DNA from: CAYVTZ01 sp964454685
GTDB lineage: Bacteria > Bacillota > Clostridia > Christensenellales > Christensenellaceae
Assembly (NCBI GenBank): GCA_964454685.1
Contig: CAYVTZ010000076.1
Span: forward strand, 1 to 7,019
Reading direction: 5' to 3'
DNA length: 7,019 nt
The notes below the pieces were generated by a model that worked only from the letters and a program-made list of their open reading frames with translations, was not told where the DNA came from and did not search any database. The stretch's first letter is position 1, and each line of letters opens with the position of its first letter. The position numbers and the translations under genes were made by a program. Below, piece by piece: positions 1 to 5,783 of the stretch.

Positions 1-23
1 TTTTATTCAATGTCCGTTTTTCG

Positions 24-55
24 GGAGGCTGTTCAGTTGAAGGCAGCCCCTTTTT
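24..55 (+). terminator. weak intrinsic terminator-like hairpin, plus strand
   Basis: GGCTG (27-31) pairs with CAGCC (44-48). The loop contains an inner TTC/GAA pairing, and the stem is followed by CC and five T (51-55). The T tract is on the plus strand only, so the hairpin would stop a gene entering from beyond the left edge, convergent with the alkylsulfatase gene. The stem is only 5 bp plus imperfect extensions, so this is tentative. No coding frame can be assigned to bases 1-68. Confidence 0.35.
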
Positions 56-68
56 CATCTCACTTCCA

Positions 69-2132
69 TTACGGCTCCACAATGTTGAAAAAGAACTCAT
101 ATTCCACCATGTGCTCCGTCAACTTTTGAATCACGTCTTGATCGCCTTTGATCTTGATGTTCTGCTTCTGCGCCTCTTCGTTGCGGCTCAGTATTGCAAA
201 CATCGCCTCTTGCGGCATGGTAAGGGTCGCATCCGCTTTTTCTGCCGCAACCCCTTTCTGATAGAGCAATATGCCCGACTTCACTGTCAGCAGATACGCG
301 TCGCCATCCGTAAAGTCAATGTTGATGCGCAAATTCAAATCCTGCGCCGCATTCGAGTCGATCAAAATACCCAACTGGTCAAACATCATCTCCGGTGTCA
401 TGGCACGCGTCAGATCGGAGCTGCTGGACGCCTTAAACGCTTCATCTGTGGTCGTCCCCTCCCTCAGCTCCTTTGCTGCGGATAGGTACGCATTGCGCCA
501 TGTGCCGGATTCCGCCTGATAGGCAAGCTGCTCTAACGCGTCTGCACACAAATACCGCGCCTGTGTGTTGTATGGATCCGCAAACACCAGCAGGTTGGTA
601 ATTTCCGCAACCCATTGATATTCCCCGTTGTTGTAATCAATCTGTGCAAGCTGCACCACCTTGTCCACATCCCCCAGATACTCCACAAATTTGCGTGCGC
701 GCTCGGTCGGCTCCAATGGATTCAGATGTACCGGATTCGCGTCATACCAGCCCATATATTTCTGATAGACCGCTTTGGCGTTGTGCGCTACCGTGCCGTA
801 ATATTGCCGGGTATACCAGTATTGCTCCAAATCCCGTGGCAGCTGAATCATGTTTGAAATCTCATCCGAGGTATATCCTTGGTTCAGATACATCAGCGTC
901 TGATCGTTGATAAACTTGTACATCGCCGCCGTGTTCTGCAAATAAGCGCGGATCACTTGGTTGCCCCAGTGCGGCCAGTTGTGCGATTGGAATACCACCT
1001 CGGCTTCGCCGCCGTATCTTGCCTGCGCCTCCATCAGATACGCCGCCCACGCCGCGCCGTCCCGCACCTGAGCGCCGCGCAATGTGTACAGGTTGTGCAG
1101 CGTTCCCGTGCAGTTCTCCGCCATCCACAGCGCCTTTAATTCCGGAAACCACGTGTTCATCTCCGCAGGCGCTTCCGTGCCCGGTGTCAGTTGAAATTCC
1201 ATGGTCACCCCGTCAATGATTTTCTTTTCGCCTGTCTTTTTGATAGTCACATTTGGTTTGATATATGATACCGTTCCCGTCGATTGCCCCATGCCGATAC
1301 CGATTGCCAAAGAACCCTGTTCCCCCGGCTGCAAAAATGTGCCGTACTGATATCCCGCGCGTCTGCCCATCGCGTTCCCTGCATATACGTTCTCACTGAC
1401 CGCATGCTCATGAAACCCCTGCGGTGCCAGAATGGGAATGTCGTCCGCTTCCCGGATGATCCCCTTGATGCCGCCATAATGATCGACGTGCGGATGGCTC
1501 AGCACCACCCCCGTCACGGGTCGCACGCCCAGCTTCTGGTTCACCAGTTCCAACGCCGCCTGCGCGCATTCCACACTCATCAGCGGATCAAATACAATCC
1601 AGCCCTCCTGCCCGCGAATGAATGTAATGTTGGTCATGTCATATCCGCGCACTTGATAAATGCCGTCCATCACTTCAAACAGTCCATATAAATGATTCAG
1701 CTGCGCATTACGCCATAGGCTTGGGTTTGCCGTGTCCGGCGCGTCCTCTTCCAAAAAAGCGTATGCGTCCTGACTCCAAATCACGTCGCCCGCCTTGTCG
1801 CGCAATTCCAGCGATTCCGGTGCCTCCAGCAGTCCTTTTTCCGCAAATTTTCGCTCCTGCTCATCCTCAAAGTCCAGCAGCGCATACACTTGCTCGTTGC
1901 TGGCTTTGGTATATTCGCTCGCTTCCTTGGGCAGCCCGTCCGAAGTCAATGGCACAGAGGGACCTGACTCCCCCGGTGCCGGCAGCTGCGTCGGCGCTGC
2001 GCCCTTTGTCTCCTGTGTCGTTGCGGAAAGACTCGCACTCCCCGCAGTCTGCATCACGTCCGGCAGGGGGCCGCATGCGCTCAAACATATCGTTGCAGTT
2101 AAAATCATTGCCAGCGCTGTCTTTTTCATCAT
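69..2132 (-). CDS. alkylsulfatase-family metallo-beta-lactamase-fold lipoprotein
   Basis: Predicted zinc hydrolase of the SdsA1/YjcS alkyl sulfatase family, which releases sulfate from alkyl sulfates such as SDS; the true substrate here is unknown. Residues 1-20 form a lipoprotein signal (KK, hydrophobic stretch, lipobox LSAC with Cys20), so the mature protein should be anchored outside the membrane. A low-complexity Ser/Thr/Pro/Gly linker follows to about 66. The zinc-hydrolase domain is about 145-390: HPHVDH gives H213, H215, D217 and H218; PGTEAPAE gives E320; AEN gives E339; SHNW gives H384. This is the complete family ligand set. Family blocks NPSLWR, GIYQVRGYD and LHNLYTLRGAQVRD are intact. 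About 395-530 should be the dimerisation domain and 565-687 the SCP2-like C-terminal domain. At 687 aa it is slightly longer than usual because of the secretion signal and linker. Two tandem ATGs are present: GAGGG lies 4 nt from the first and 7 nt from the second (2129), so the second may be the true start. Numbering here uses the first. It has its own promoter. Confidence 0.93.
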   Translation of the reverse strand: MMKKTALAMILTATICLSACGPLPDVMQTAGSASLSATTQETKGAAPTQLPAPGESGPSVPLTSDGLPKEASEYTKASNEQVYALLDFEDEQERKFAEKGLLEAPESLELRDKAGDVIWSQDAYAFLEEDAPDTANPSLWRNAQLNHLYGLFEVMDGIYQVRGYDMTNITFIRGQEGWIVFDPLMSVECAQAALELVNQKLGVRPVTGVVLSHPHVDHYGGIKGIIREADDIPILAPQGFHEHAVSENVYAGNAMGRRAGYQYGTFLQPGEQGSLAIGIGMGQSTGTVSYIKPNVTIKKTGEKKIIDGVTMEFQLTPGTEAPAEMNTWFPELKALWMAENCTGTLHNLYTLRGAQVRDGAAWAAYLMEAQARYGGEAEVVFQSHNWPHWGNQVIRAYLQNTAAMYKFINDQTLMYLNQGYTSDEISNMIQLPRDLEQYWYTRQYYGTVAHNAKAVYQKYMGWYDANPVHLNPLEPTERARKFVEYLGDVDKVVQLAQIDYNNGEYQWVAEITNLLVFADPYNTQARYLCADALEQLAYQAESGTWRNAYLSAAKELREGTTTDEAFKASSSSDLTRAMTPEMMFDQLGILIDSNAAQDLNLRINIDFTDGDAYLLTVKSGILLYQKGVAAEKADATLTMPQEAMFAILSRNEEAQKQNIKIKGDQDVIQKLTEHMVEYEFFFNIVEP

Positions 2133-2166
2133 ATTTCCCTCACTACTCCATAAGTATTCTGCTCAC

Positions 2167-2195
2167 AGTATATCCTAACCGCTCCTTGATGTAAA
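2167..2195 (-). promoter_or_regulatory. sigma-A-type promoter of the alkylsulfatase gene
   Basis: On the minus strand, TTTACA (plus 2190-2195, 5 of 6 consensus) is followed after 17 nt by TATACT (plus 2167-2172, 5 of 6). Transcription would start near 2160, giving a leader of about 28 nt with GAGGG at 2137-2141. The gene can therefore be transcribed on its own. A weak opposing plus-strand promoter-like pair (TTGATG 2186-2191, 17 nt, TGAAAT 2209-2214) overlaps its -35. Confidence 0.7.
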
Positions 2196-2225
2196 CAACC
2201 TAACTGTGTGAAATCTAGCGCACCT

Positions 2226-2307
2226 GATTCAAGCGGAACACACAAACTTTTACGCATCATTTTTTGCGATCCCGCTTCTAACCAGTCGTTTTGCAAAAGC
2301 TTGAATC
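2226..2307. repeat. 9-bp inverted repeat with a competing 6-bp partner
   Basis: GATTCAAGC (2226-2234) is the exact reverse complement of GCTTGAATC (2299-2307), enclosing 64 nt. The left arm overlaps AAGCGG (2231-2236), which pairs exactly with CCGCTT (2272-2277). The two pairings share bases and are mutually exclusive. The enclosed segment also holds the 10-bp palindrome TTTTGCAAAA (2289-2298) and CGCA/TGCG (minus strand). Confidence 0.6.
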
Positions 2308-2315
2308 GCACGCAG

Positions 2316-2339
2316 TTAAAATGCACCCTTGCATTTTAA
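2316..2339. repeat. 10-bp perfect hairpin with tetraloop
   Basis: TTAAAATGCA (2316-2325) and TGCATTTTAA (2330-2339) are exact reverse complements separated by four bases (CCCT on plus, AGGG on minus). It is AT-rich and not followed by a T tract on either strand, so it does not look like a terminator. Confidence 0.75.
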
Positions 2340-2397
2340 GCGAAATCAAACGTCGAGTCATACGATTTGCACAGTGGGTTCACTTGGAAGCCAAGCC

Positions 2398-2432
2398 GTG
2401 CATGGTAATATTCGTGAACACCAACCATGCAC
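2398..2432. repeat. 9-bp perfect inverted repeat, 17-nt spacer
   Basis: GTGCATGGT (2398-2406) and ACCATGCAC (2424-2432) are exact reverse complements. On the plus strand a T6 run begins only about nine bases after the right arm, so a terminator reading is weak. It belongs to the cluster of stems in the candidate RNA. Confidence 0.7.
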
Positions 2433-2483
2433 AAATAACATTTTTTCGGCGGCTCTCTCACCATGTTGCAAACGATCGTTCCT

Positions 2484-2528
2484 ACAAAAGCAGTTTCGCT
2501 CGTCACATTCCCATTCCTCTGCTTTTGT
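2484..2528. repeat. 10-bp perfect inverted repeat, 25-nt loop
   Basis: ACAAAAGCAG (2484-2493) and CTGCTTTTGT (2519-2528) are exact reverse complements. Read on the minus strand, the 25-nt loop is almost all purine (it begins AGGAATGGGAATG and ends GAGCGAAA), a composition typical of a functional RNA loop. Confidence 0.7.
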
Positions 2529-2537
2529 GTTTCATGC

Positions 2538-2559
2538 CGAATGCTGATTCGCATTTTTT
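2538..2559. repeat. short hairpin followed by T6 on the plus strand
   Basis: CGAAT (2538-2542) and ATTCG (2547-2551) pair around a GCTG loop. On the plus strand six T follow at 2554-2559, so it could act as a weak plus-strand terminator. On the minus strand it would be the first hairpin of a transcript starting near 2553. AATGCTG inside it (2540-2546) also pairs exactly with CAGCATT at 2572-2578, across the -10 box. Confidence 0.5.
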
Positions 2560-2589
2560 ATTATATCATGGCAGCATTGCCGTACCCAA
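2560..2589 (-). promoter_or_regulatory. extended -10 promoter driving the candidate RNA
   Basis: On the minus strand TGATATAAT (plus 2560-2568) is a perfect TATAAT with the TGn extension. TTGGGT (plus 2584-2589) lies 18 nt upstream and matches only three of six -35 positions, which is usual for extended -10 promoters. The predicted start is near 2553. GGCA/TGCC and AATGCTG/CAGCATT inverted repeats flank or overlap the -10 and could be regulatory. Confidence 0.5.
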
Positions 2590-2620
2590 CTCCGCGACCA
2601 ATGGCAAACATAGGCTATGC

Positions 2621-2637
2621 CGCTGATATTCTCAGCG
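2621..2637. repeat. 6-bp GC-rich hairpin
   Basis: CGCTGA (2621-2626) and TCAGCG (2632-2637) are exact reverse complements with a 5-nt loop. It is immediately next to the 11-bp palindrome CATAGGCTATG (2609-2619). No T tract follows on either strand. It lies between the tRNA terminator and the candidate RNA promoter. Confidence 0.5.
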
Positions 2638-2643
2638 ACACAT

Positions 2644-2672
2644 AAAAAGAACAGGCTCACCACCTGTCCTTT
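2644..2672 (-). terminator. intrinsic terminator of the tRNA-Val gene
   Basis: On the minus strand AAAGGACAGG (plus 2663-2672) pairs with CCTGTTCTTT (plus 2646-2655), with one G-T wobble and a 7-nt loop. It runs into a tract of five T (plus 2644-2648). It lies about 60 bases beyond the tRNA 3' end, and no gene lies between them. Confidence 0.75.
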
Positions 2673-2730
2673 AAACTGTTGTCATTCCGAGCCCTTCATC
2701 CAAAAAGAAAAGGTTCGGATATGACCGATA

Positions 2731-2807
2731 TGGTGGAGACAACTGGGCTCGAACCAGCGACCCCCTGCGTGTGAAGCAGGTACTCTGACCAACTGAGCTA
2801 TGTCTCC
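2731..2807 (-). tRNA. tRNA-Val (anticodon CAC)
   Basis: A full cloverleaf can be drawn on the minus strand. The acceptor GGAGACA pairs with TGTCTCC; the D stem GCTC/GAGT has one wobble; the anticodon stem is CCTGC/GCAGG with loop TTCACAC; the variable loop has five bases; and the T stem GCTGG/CCAGT carries loop TTCGAGC. The anticodon CAC (plus 2771-2773) reads GTG valine codons. The discriminator is A, and CCA is encoded (plus 2731-2733), giving 77 nt. It stands alone, with its own promoter 18 bases upstream and a terminator downstream. Confidence 0.96.
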
Positions 2808-2824
2808 GCTTTGTTTGCTTTACT

Positions 2825-2853
2825 ATTATACCACAAGGTTTTTAAGTTGAAAA
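2825..2853 (-). promoter_or_regulatory. extended -10 promoter of tRNA-Val
   Basis: On the minus strand TATAAT (plus 2825-2830) is preceded by TGG, giving an extended -10. A 17-nt spacer separates it from TTTTCA (plus 2848-2853, 4 of 6). The start would be near 2818, leaving a leader of about 11 nt before the mature tRNA 5' end at 2807. Confidence 0.7.
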
Positions 2854-2877
2854 GATGTTTTTTTGATTATTTTTCAG

Positions 2878-2892
2878 CTTGCAAATTGCAAG
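2878..2892. repeat. 15-base perfect palindrome upstream of the tRNA promoter
   Basis: CTTGCAA (2878-2884) and TTGCAAG (2886-2892) are exact reverse complements around a single central A. The site ends about 25 bases upstream of the tRNA promoter -35. It has no T tract and essentially no loop, so a protein-binding site fits better than a terminator. No regulator can be named. Confidence 0.4.
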
Positions 2893-2903
2893 TTTAATTG
2901 CTT

Positions 2904-2928
2904 AAAAAATTCTCAGCGCCTTGCGACT
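2904..2928 (-). terminator. weak terminator downstream of deoB
   Basis: On the minus strand AG-CGC (plus 2923-2928, with a bulged T) pairs with GCG-CT (plus 2915-2919) around a 3-nt loop. Six T follow (plus 2904-2909) about five bases after the stem. The stem is short and bulged, so the call is tentative, but the position 50-70 bases after the deoB stop is right. Confidence 0.35.
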
Positions 2929-2974
2929 CATTCGTAAATCTTATCTTCTCGGTTACGCTCATGTTCCCGCCACA

Positions 2975-4147
2975 TCATTTGCAAACCCGTGTCCATAAGC
3001 AGCTCTCGTCTGCTCCGATTCCAAATATCGTTAAAATGAGCTTGGCAATTTCAGTAAAACTATCTTGCGTTCCTAGGTTGATCCCGCCTCGGACCGAATC
3101 GCCGTAAATCAACAGTGGCGCATACTCCCGCGTGTGATCTGTGCTCCCGGTTTTTCCGGGGTCACATCCGTGATCCGCACTGATTATTAGGATATCATTC
3201 TCCGCCATGTTTTTGATCAACTGGCATAGATCCACATCAAACTGGTTCAACGCATGCGCATATCCGTCTACATCGTTTCGATGACCATAATTCATATCAA
3301 AATCCACCAAGTTCACAAAGCAAAGTCCCTCAAAATCAAGATCAAGACAATGCATCGTTTGCATCATCCCATCATGGTTGTCCATGCTTCTGATTGCATC
3401 GCTGATGCCTCGCCCGGCAAAGATATCGGCAATTTTACCGATCCCGATGGTACTAAACCCATGCGACTGCAACGTGTCCAGCATGGTCGATTCGGGCGGC
3501 TGCAACGAGTAATCATGCCTGTTTTTGGTGCGTGTGTAGTTTGGATACTCACCGGTGAAAGGCCGCGCAATCACACGCCCAACTCGATGCTCCCCACACA
3601 AAAGACCGCGCGCAATTTCGCAAGCATGATATAATTCCGGCAATCCAATCCACGCCTCATGCGCTGCAATTTGAAACACGCTGTCTGCCGAGGTATATAC
3701 GATCCAGCCGCCGGCTTCCTTTTGCAGCGGTGCATAGTCCAACAAAACCTGCGTGCCGGAATACGGCTGGTTGCATAGAACTTTTCTGCCTGTTTGCCGC
3801 GCAAACTCATCCAAAATCGTTTCCGGAAATCCGTTGGGATAGGTGGGCAACGCGCGCTGCGTCACCAGCCCGGCAATTTCCCAATGCCCGATTGTGGTGT
3901 CCTTACCCTGAGATCGCTCCGCCAGCCGCGCGAATGAACCAAGCGGCTTAGGCGGGGCGTGATACTTCAATTCAGTTGGTATGCCGTCGATATGAAACAG
4001 TCCCAAACGAGCCAAGGTCGGAACACAAAATTTTGCGCTGCGCGACACTGACCGCAGTGTGTTGCACCCCTCGTCGTGATAGTTGACCGCATCAGGCAGC
4101 GCACCCATCCCAAAGCTGTCCAAAATAATCAAAAATACTCTTTTCAC
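2975..4147 (-). CDS. deoB: phosphopentomutase
   Basis: Cytosolic, metal-dependent enzyme of the alkaline phosphatase superfamily. It interconverts ribose-1-phosphate or 2-deoxyribose-1-phosphate and the 5-phosphates, the step after nucleoside phosphorylase in nucleoside salvage. The 390-aa length is normal. Metal-site residues are all present: D10 in ILDSFGMG, D284 and H289 in VDFDMNYGHR, D325 and H326 in SADHG, and H338 in TDHTREY. The phospho-acceptor threonine is T84 in GKDTTIGHWE. The family blocks YTSADSVFQIAAHE, RPFTGE, RTKNRHDY and GIGKIADIF are intact; about 95-210 is the cap domain. The start is GTG: an in-frame TGA lies 12 bases upstream, the protein then begins exactly at the conserved MKRVFLIILDS, and GAGAAG precedes it by 5 nt. 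It follows pdp on the same strand after 260 bases. Together they convert pyrimidine nucleosides to pentose-5-phosphate. Confidence 0.97.
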   Translation of the reverse strand: MKRVFLIILDSFGMGALPDAVNYHDEGCNTLRSVSRSAKFCVPTLARLGLFHIDGIPTELKYHAPPKPLGSFARLAERSQGKDTTIGHWEIAGLVTQRALPTYPNGFPETILDEFARQTGRKVLCNQPYSGTQVLLDYAPLQKEAGGWIVYTSADSVFQIAAHEAWIGLPELYHACEIARGLLCGEHRVGRVIARPFTGEYPNYTRTKNRHDYSLQPPESTMLDTLQSHGFSTIGIGKIADIFAGRGISDAIRSMDNHDGMMQTMHCLDLDFEGLCFVNLVDFDMNYGHRNDVDGYAHALNQFDVDLCQLIKNMAENDILIISADHGCDPGKTGSTDHTREYAPLLIYGDSVRGGINLGTQDSFTEIAKLILTIFGIGADESCLWTRVCK

Positions 4148-4407
4148 AAATTCTTCTCATTTCCTTCATTCAACATCGTTGCTTCTATCACATGTTTTAA
4201 ACCCATGAATGAGCTTGTCTTGCAAAACCGGCTCACTTCCGGTGCGGGAACTCCTCTGCAACATCAAAGTTCCATCCATTATTCTATCACAATCGCTGAT
4301 ATAGGGACTACCTACATTCACCATCTGCTTTGCGTCGAATGATTCCCAAAACGTCCATTTCACATCCCCTTCGCAGTTCAGCATTCTTCGTGCAGACCTT
4401 TTCCGCG
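4148..4407 (-). other. pdp-deoB intergenic spacer
   Basis: These 260 bases hold no recognisable gene. On the minus strand there is an extended -10-like TGATAGAAT (within plus 4275-4290) without a good -35. An ACCGG/CCGGT hairpin (plus 4227-4243) has a 7-nt loop, and its arms are extended by GCA/TGC after a three-base bulge; only a short T run follows it, so it is not a clear terminator. The 10-mer TTCTATCACA occurs twice on plus (4183-4192 and 4282-4291). deoB may be transcribed by readthrough from pdp, from a weak internal promoter, or both. Confidence 0.35.
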
Positions 4408-5739
4408 CTAAAACAATTCCAAACCGTCGCTGGTCACACGCGCTAAAACCGTTTTACCAAGTGGCACAGACTGCTGCGCTATCTGGCATGCTTGTAAATA
4501 TTGCCGTTCCACTTCACACAGCACAGATTCTTTCGCTGTGTGTAAAACGGCAATGGTTTCGCCCGCTTCCACCCGATCTCCGGTTTTCTTTAACAGCTCA
4601 ATTCCCGCTGCATAGTCAATTTCGTCCTCCTTGGTCGCTCTGCCCGCACCCAGTATCACCGAAGTCGTGCCGATTGCTTCGGTATTCATGCGCACGATCA
4701 CGCCGCCTGTTCGAGCCTTTACAGCGTATTGGATGCTTGCTTTTTCAAAGCATTCGGGGTCATCCAGCACACGCACATCACCTCCGTGCGCCTGTACAGA
4801 GGCTCGGAACACCTCAAACGCCTCACCTGAGCCGAGCGCTTTTTTCGCCATCTGGTAACATTGTTCCAAACTTCCCGCATTCGCCAAAAATAACATATCC
4901 GCCGCCAACGTCAAGCAAAGCTGTGTCAAATCCTTCGGCCCGTTGTTTTGTAGCGTTTCCACGGCCTCGCGCACCTCCAGCGAATTGCCGATTGCTGTGC
5001 CCAATGGAATATCCATGTCCGAAATCAACGCAGACAGCTTACGCCCGTTCCTCACACCGATTGCAACCATCTTTTGCGCAAGTGCAAGCGATTGTTCCAA
5101 GTCCTTAATCAAAGCTCCGCTTCCAACCTTCACATCCAACAAAATCGCATCTGCCCCACTTGCCAGTTTTTTGCTCATGATGGAAGACGCAATCAGTGGA
5201 ATGCTGTCCACCGTCGCCGTCACATCACGCAGCGCATATAATATTTTGTCTGCCGGGGCAATGTTTCCTGTTTGCCCGATTACCGAAAGCCCAACGTCGT
5301 TCACAATACGAAAAAATTCGTTCTGGCTTAATGCCGTGCGATATCCGGGGATAGCCGCAAGCTTATCCACCGTACCTCCGGTGTGCCCCAGTCCGCGCCC
5401 CGACATTTTCGCAACTGGCACACCACAAGCCGCAACAATAGGCGCACAGATCAAAGTCGTCTTGTCGCCTACGCCTCCCGTGGAATGTTTATCCACTTTG
5501 ATGCCTTTAATGGGGGATAGATCGATACATTCACCCGATTCAGCCATACATTTTGTTAGAAACGCGATTTCCGCATCCTCCATACCATTGAAGTAAATTG
5601 CCATTAACAATGCTGAAATTTGATAGTCCGGTATCTCGTTTCGAGTTATTCCCGTAACCAGATATTCAATTTGCTGCTTTGTGAGCTGTTTGTGATTGCG
5701 TTTCGCTAAAATCACATCATACATCCTGATTGTTGTCAC
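4408..5739 (-). CDS. pdp: pyrimidine-nucleoside phosphorylase
   Basis: Cytosolic glycosyltransferase of the thymidine/pyrimidine phosphorylase family. It splits thymidine, deoxyuridine and probably uridine with phosphate into base plus (deoxy)ribose-1-phosphate. At 443 aa the length fits. An N-terminal alpha domain (about 1-65) precedes the phosphate-binding block DKHSTGGVGD (83-92, with K84, H85 and S86) and the signature SGRGLGHTGGT (113-123). R171, S186 and K190 correspond to the pyrimidine-binding residues of the family. The C-terminal alpha/beta domain (about 335-443) is complete. N-terminal wording such as IPDYQISALLMAIYFNGM resembles Gram-positive Pdp more than enteric DeoA; deoA is the alternative name. 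The signature usually ends in DKLE, but here it is DKLA (A128). The start is GTG: an AGGA site lies 7 nt upstream, there is no in-frame ATG before it, and the internal ATG (Met6) has its AGG too close. It starts 44 bases after the UroD-family gene. Confidence 0.95.
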   Translation of the reverse strand: MTTIRMYDVILAKRNHKQLTKQQIEYLVTGITRNEIPDYQISALLMAIYFNGMEDAEIAFLTKCMAESGECIDLSPIKGIKVDKHSTGGVGDKTTLICAPIVAACGVPVAKMSGRGLGHTGGTVDKLAAIPGYRTALSQNEFFRIVNDVGLSVIGQTGNIAPADKILYALRDVTATVDSIPLIASSIMSKKLASGADAILLDVKVGSGALIKDLEQSLALAQKMVAIGVRNGRKLSALISDMDIPLGTAIGNSLEVREAVETLQNNGPKDLTQLCLTLAADMLFLANAGSLEQCYQMAKKALGSGEAFEVFRASVQAHGGDVRVLDDPECFEKASIQYAVKARTGGVIVRMNTEAIGTTSVILGAGRATKEDEIDYAAGIELLKKTGDRVEAGETIAVLHTAKESVLCEVERQYLQACQIAQQSVPLGKTVLARVTSDGLELF

Positions 5740-5783
5740 ACATTCTTCCTCGCATTCAAAAAATTTTTATTTGCACCCTTCGC

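Larger units (their letters stand above)
2226..2553 (-). ncRNA. candidate structured non-coding RNA or long structured leader
   Basis: No protein with convincing sequence is encoded here, but the stretch is full of perfect inverted repeats. In minus-strand order they are: CGAAT/ATTCG with a 4-nt loop (2538-2551); ACAAAAGCAG/CTGCTTTTGT (2484-2528); the palindrome AACGATCGTT (2471-2480); GTGCATGGT/ACCATGCAC (2398-2432); CTTGG/CCAAG with a 3-nt loop; TTAAAATGCA/TGCATTTTAA with a 4-nt loop (2316-2339); and GATTCAAGC/GCTTGAATC (2226-2307). Between the last two sits the palindrome TTTTGCAAAA (2289-2298). An extended -10 promoter would start transcription near 2553, directly at the first hairpin. 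Unpaired segments are purine-rich on the minus strand, as in many structured RNAs, which favours that strand. The plus strand is not excluded, since a weak promoter (2186-2214) and a hairpin plus T6 at 2538-2559 would frame nearly the same interval. No minus-strand terminator is visible before the alkylsulfatase gene, so the transcript could also be a leader of about 420 nt. It does not show the signatures I know for tmRNA, RNase P RNA, SRP RNA or common riboswitches. Confidence 0.4.

Noticed and set aside
2398..2446. Inverted repeat followed by T6 as a plus-strand terminator
   Set aside because: The T run begins about nine bases after the stem and the spacer loop is 17 nt, which is poor geometry for an intrinsic terminator.
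2484..2528. Hammerhead-like words (GACGAG and CGAAAC on the minus strand) in the 25-nt loop
   Set aside because: The two core words are directly adjacent with no stem II between them, and the CUGA core and cleavage-site stem are not in place, so it is not a hammerhead ribozyme.
2336..2554. 72-codon minus-strand frame within the structured element (starts MRISIRHETQ)
   Set aside because: It begins inside the first hairpin, lacks a ribosome site, resembles no protein I know, and spans perfect inverted repeats that a normal coding region would not carry.
2291..2626. 111-codon plus-strand frame across the same region
   Set aside because: There is no ribosome site, and the composition is not protein-like (His, Arg and Cys scattered without domain pattern). 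It crosses the same inverted repeats and the minus-strand promoter.
2226..2730. Integrated mobile element remnant next to the tRNA 3' end
   Set aside because: I find no second copy of the tRNA 3' end that would mark an attachment site, and no integrase or transposase fragment in the region.
4166..4384. 72-codon minus-strand frame in the pdp-deoB spacer (starts MLNCEGDVKW)
   Set aside because: There is no well-placed Shine-Dalgarno site, no recognisable domain, and the frame runs up to the deoB start region. A chance frame is more likely than a small gene.
4461..5596. Long plus-strand frames opposite pdp
   Set aside because: They are antisense shadows of a clearly conserved gene and their translations show no family features.
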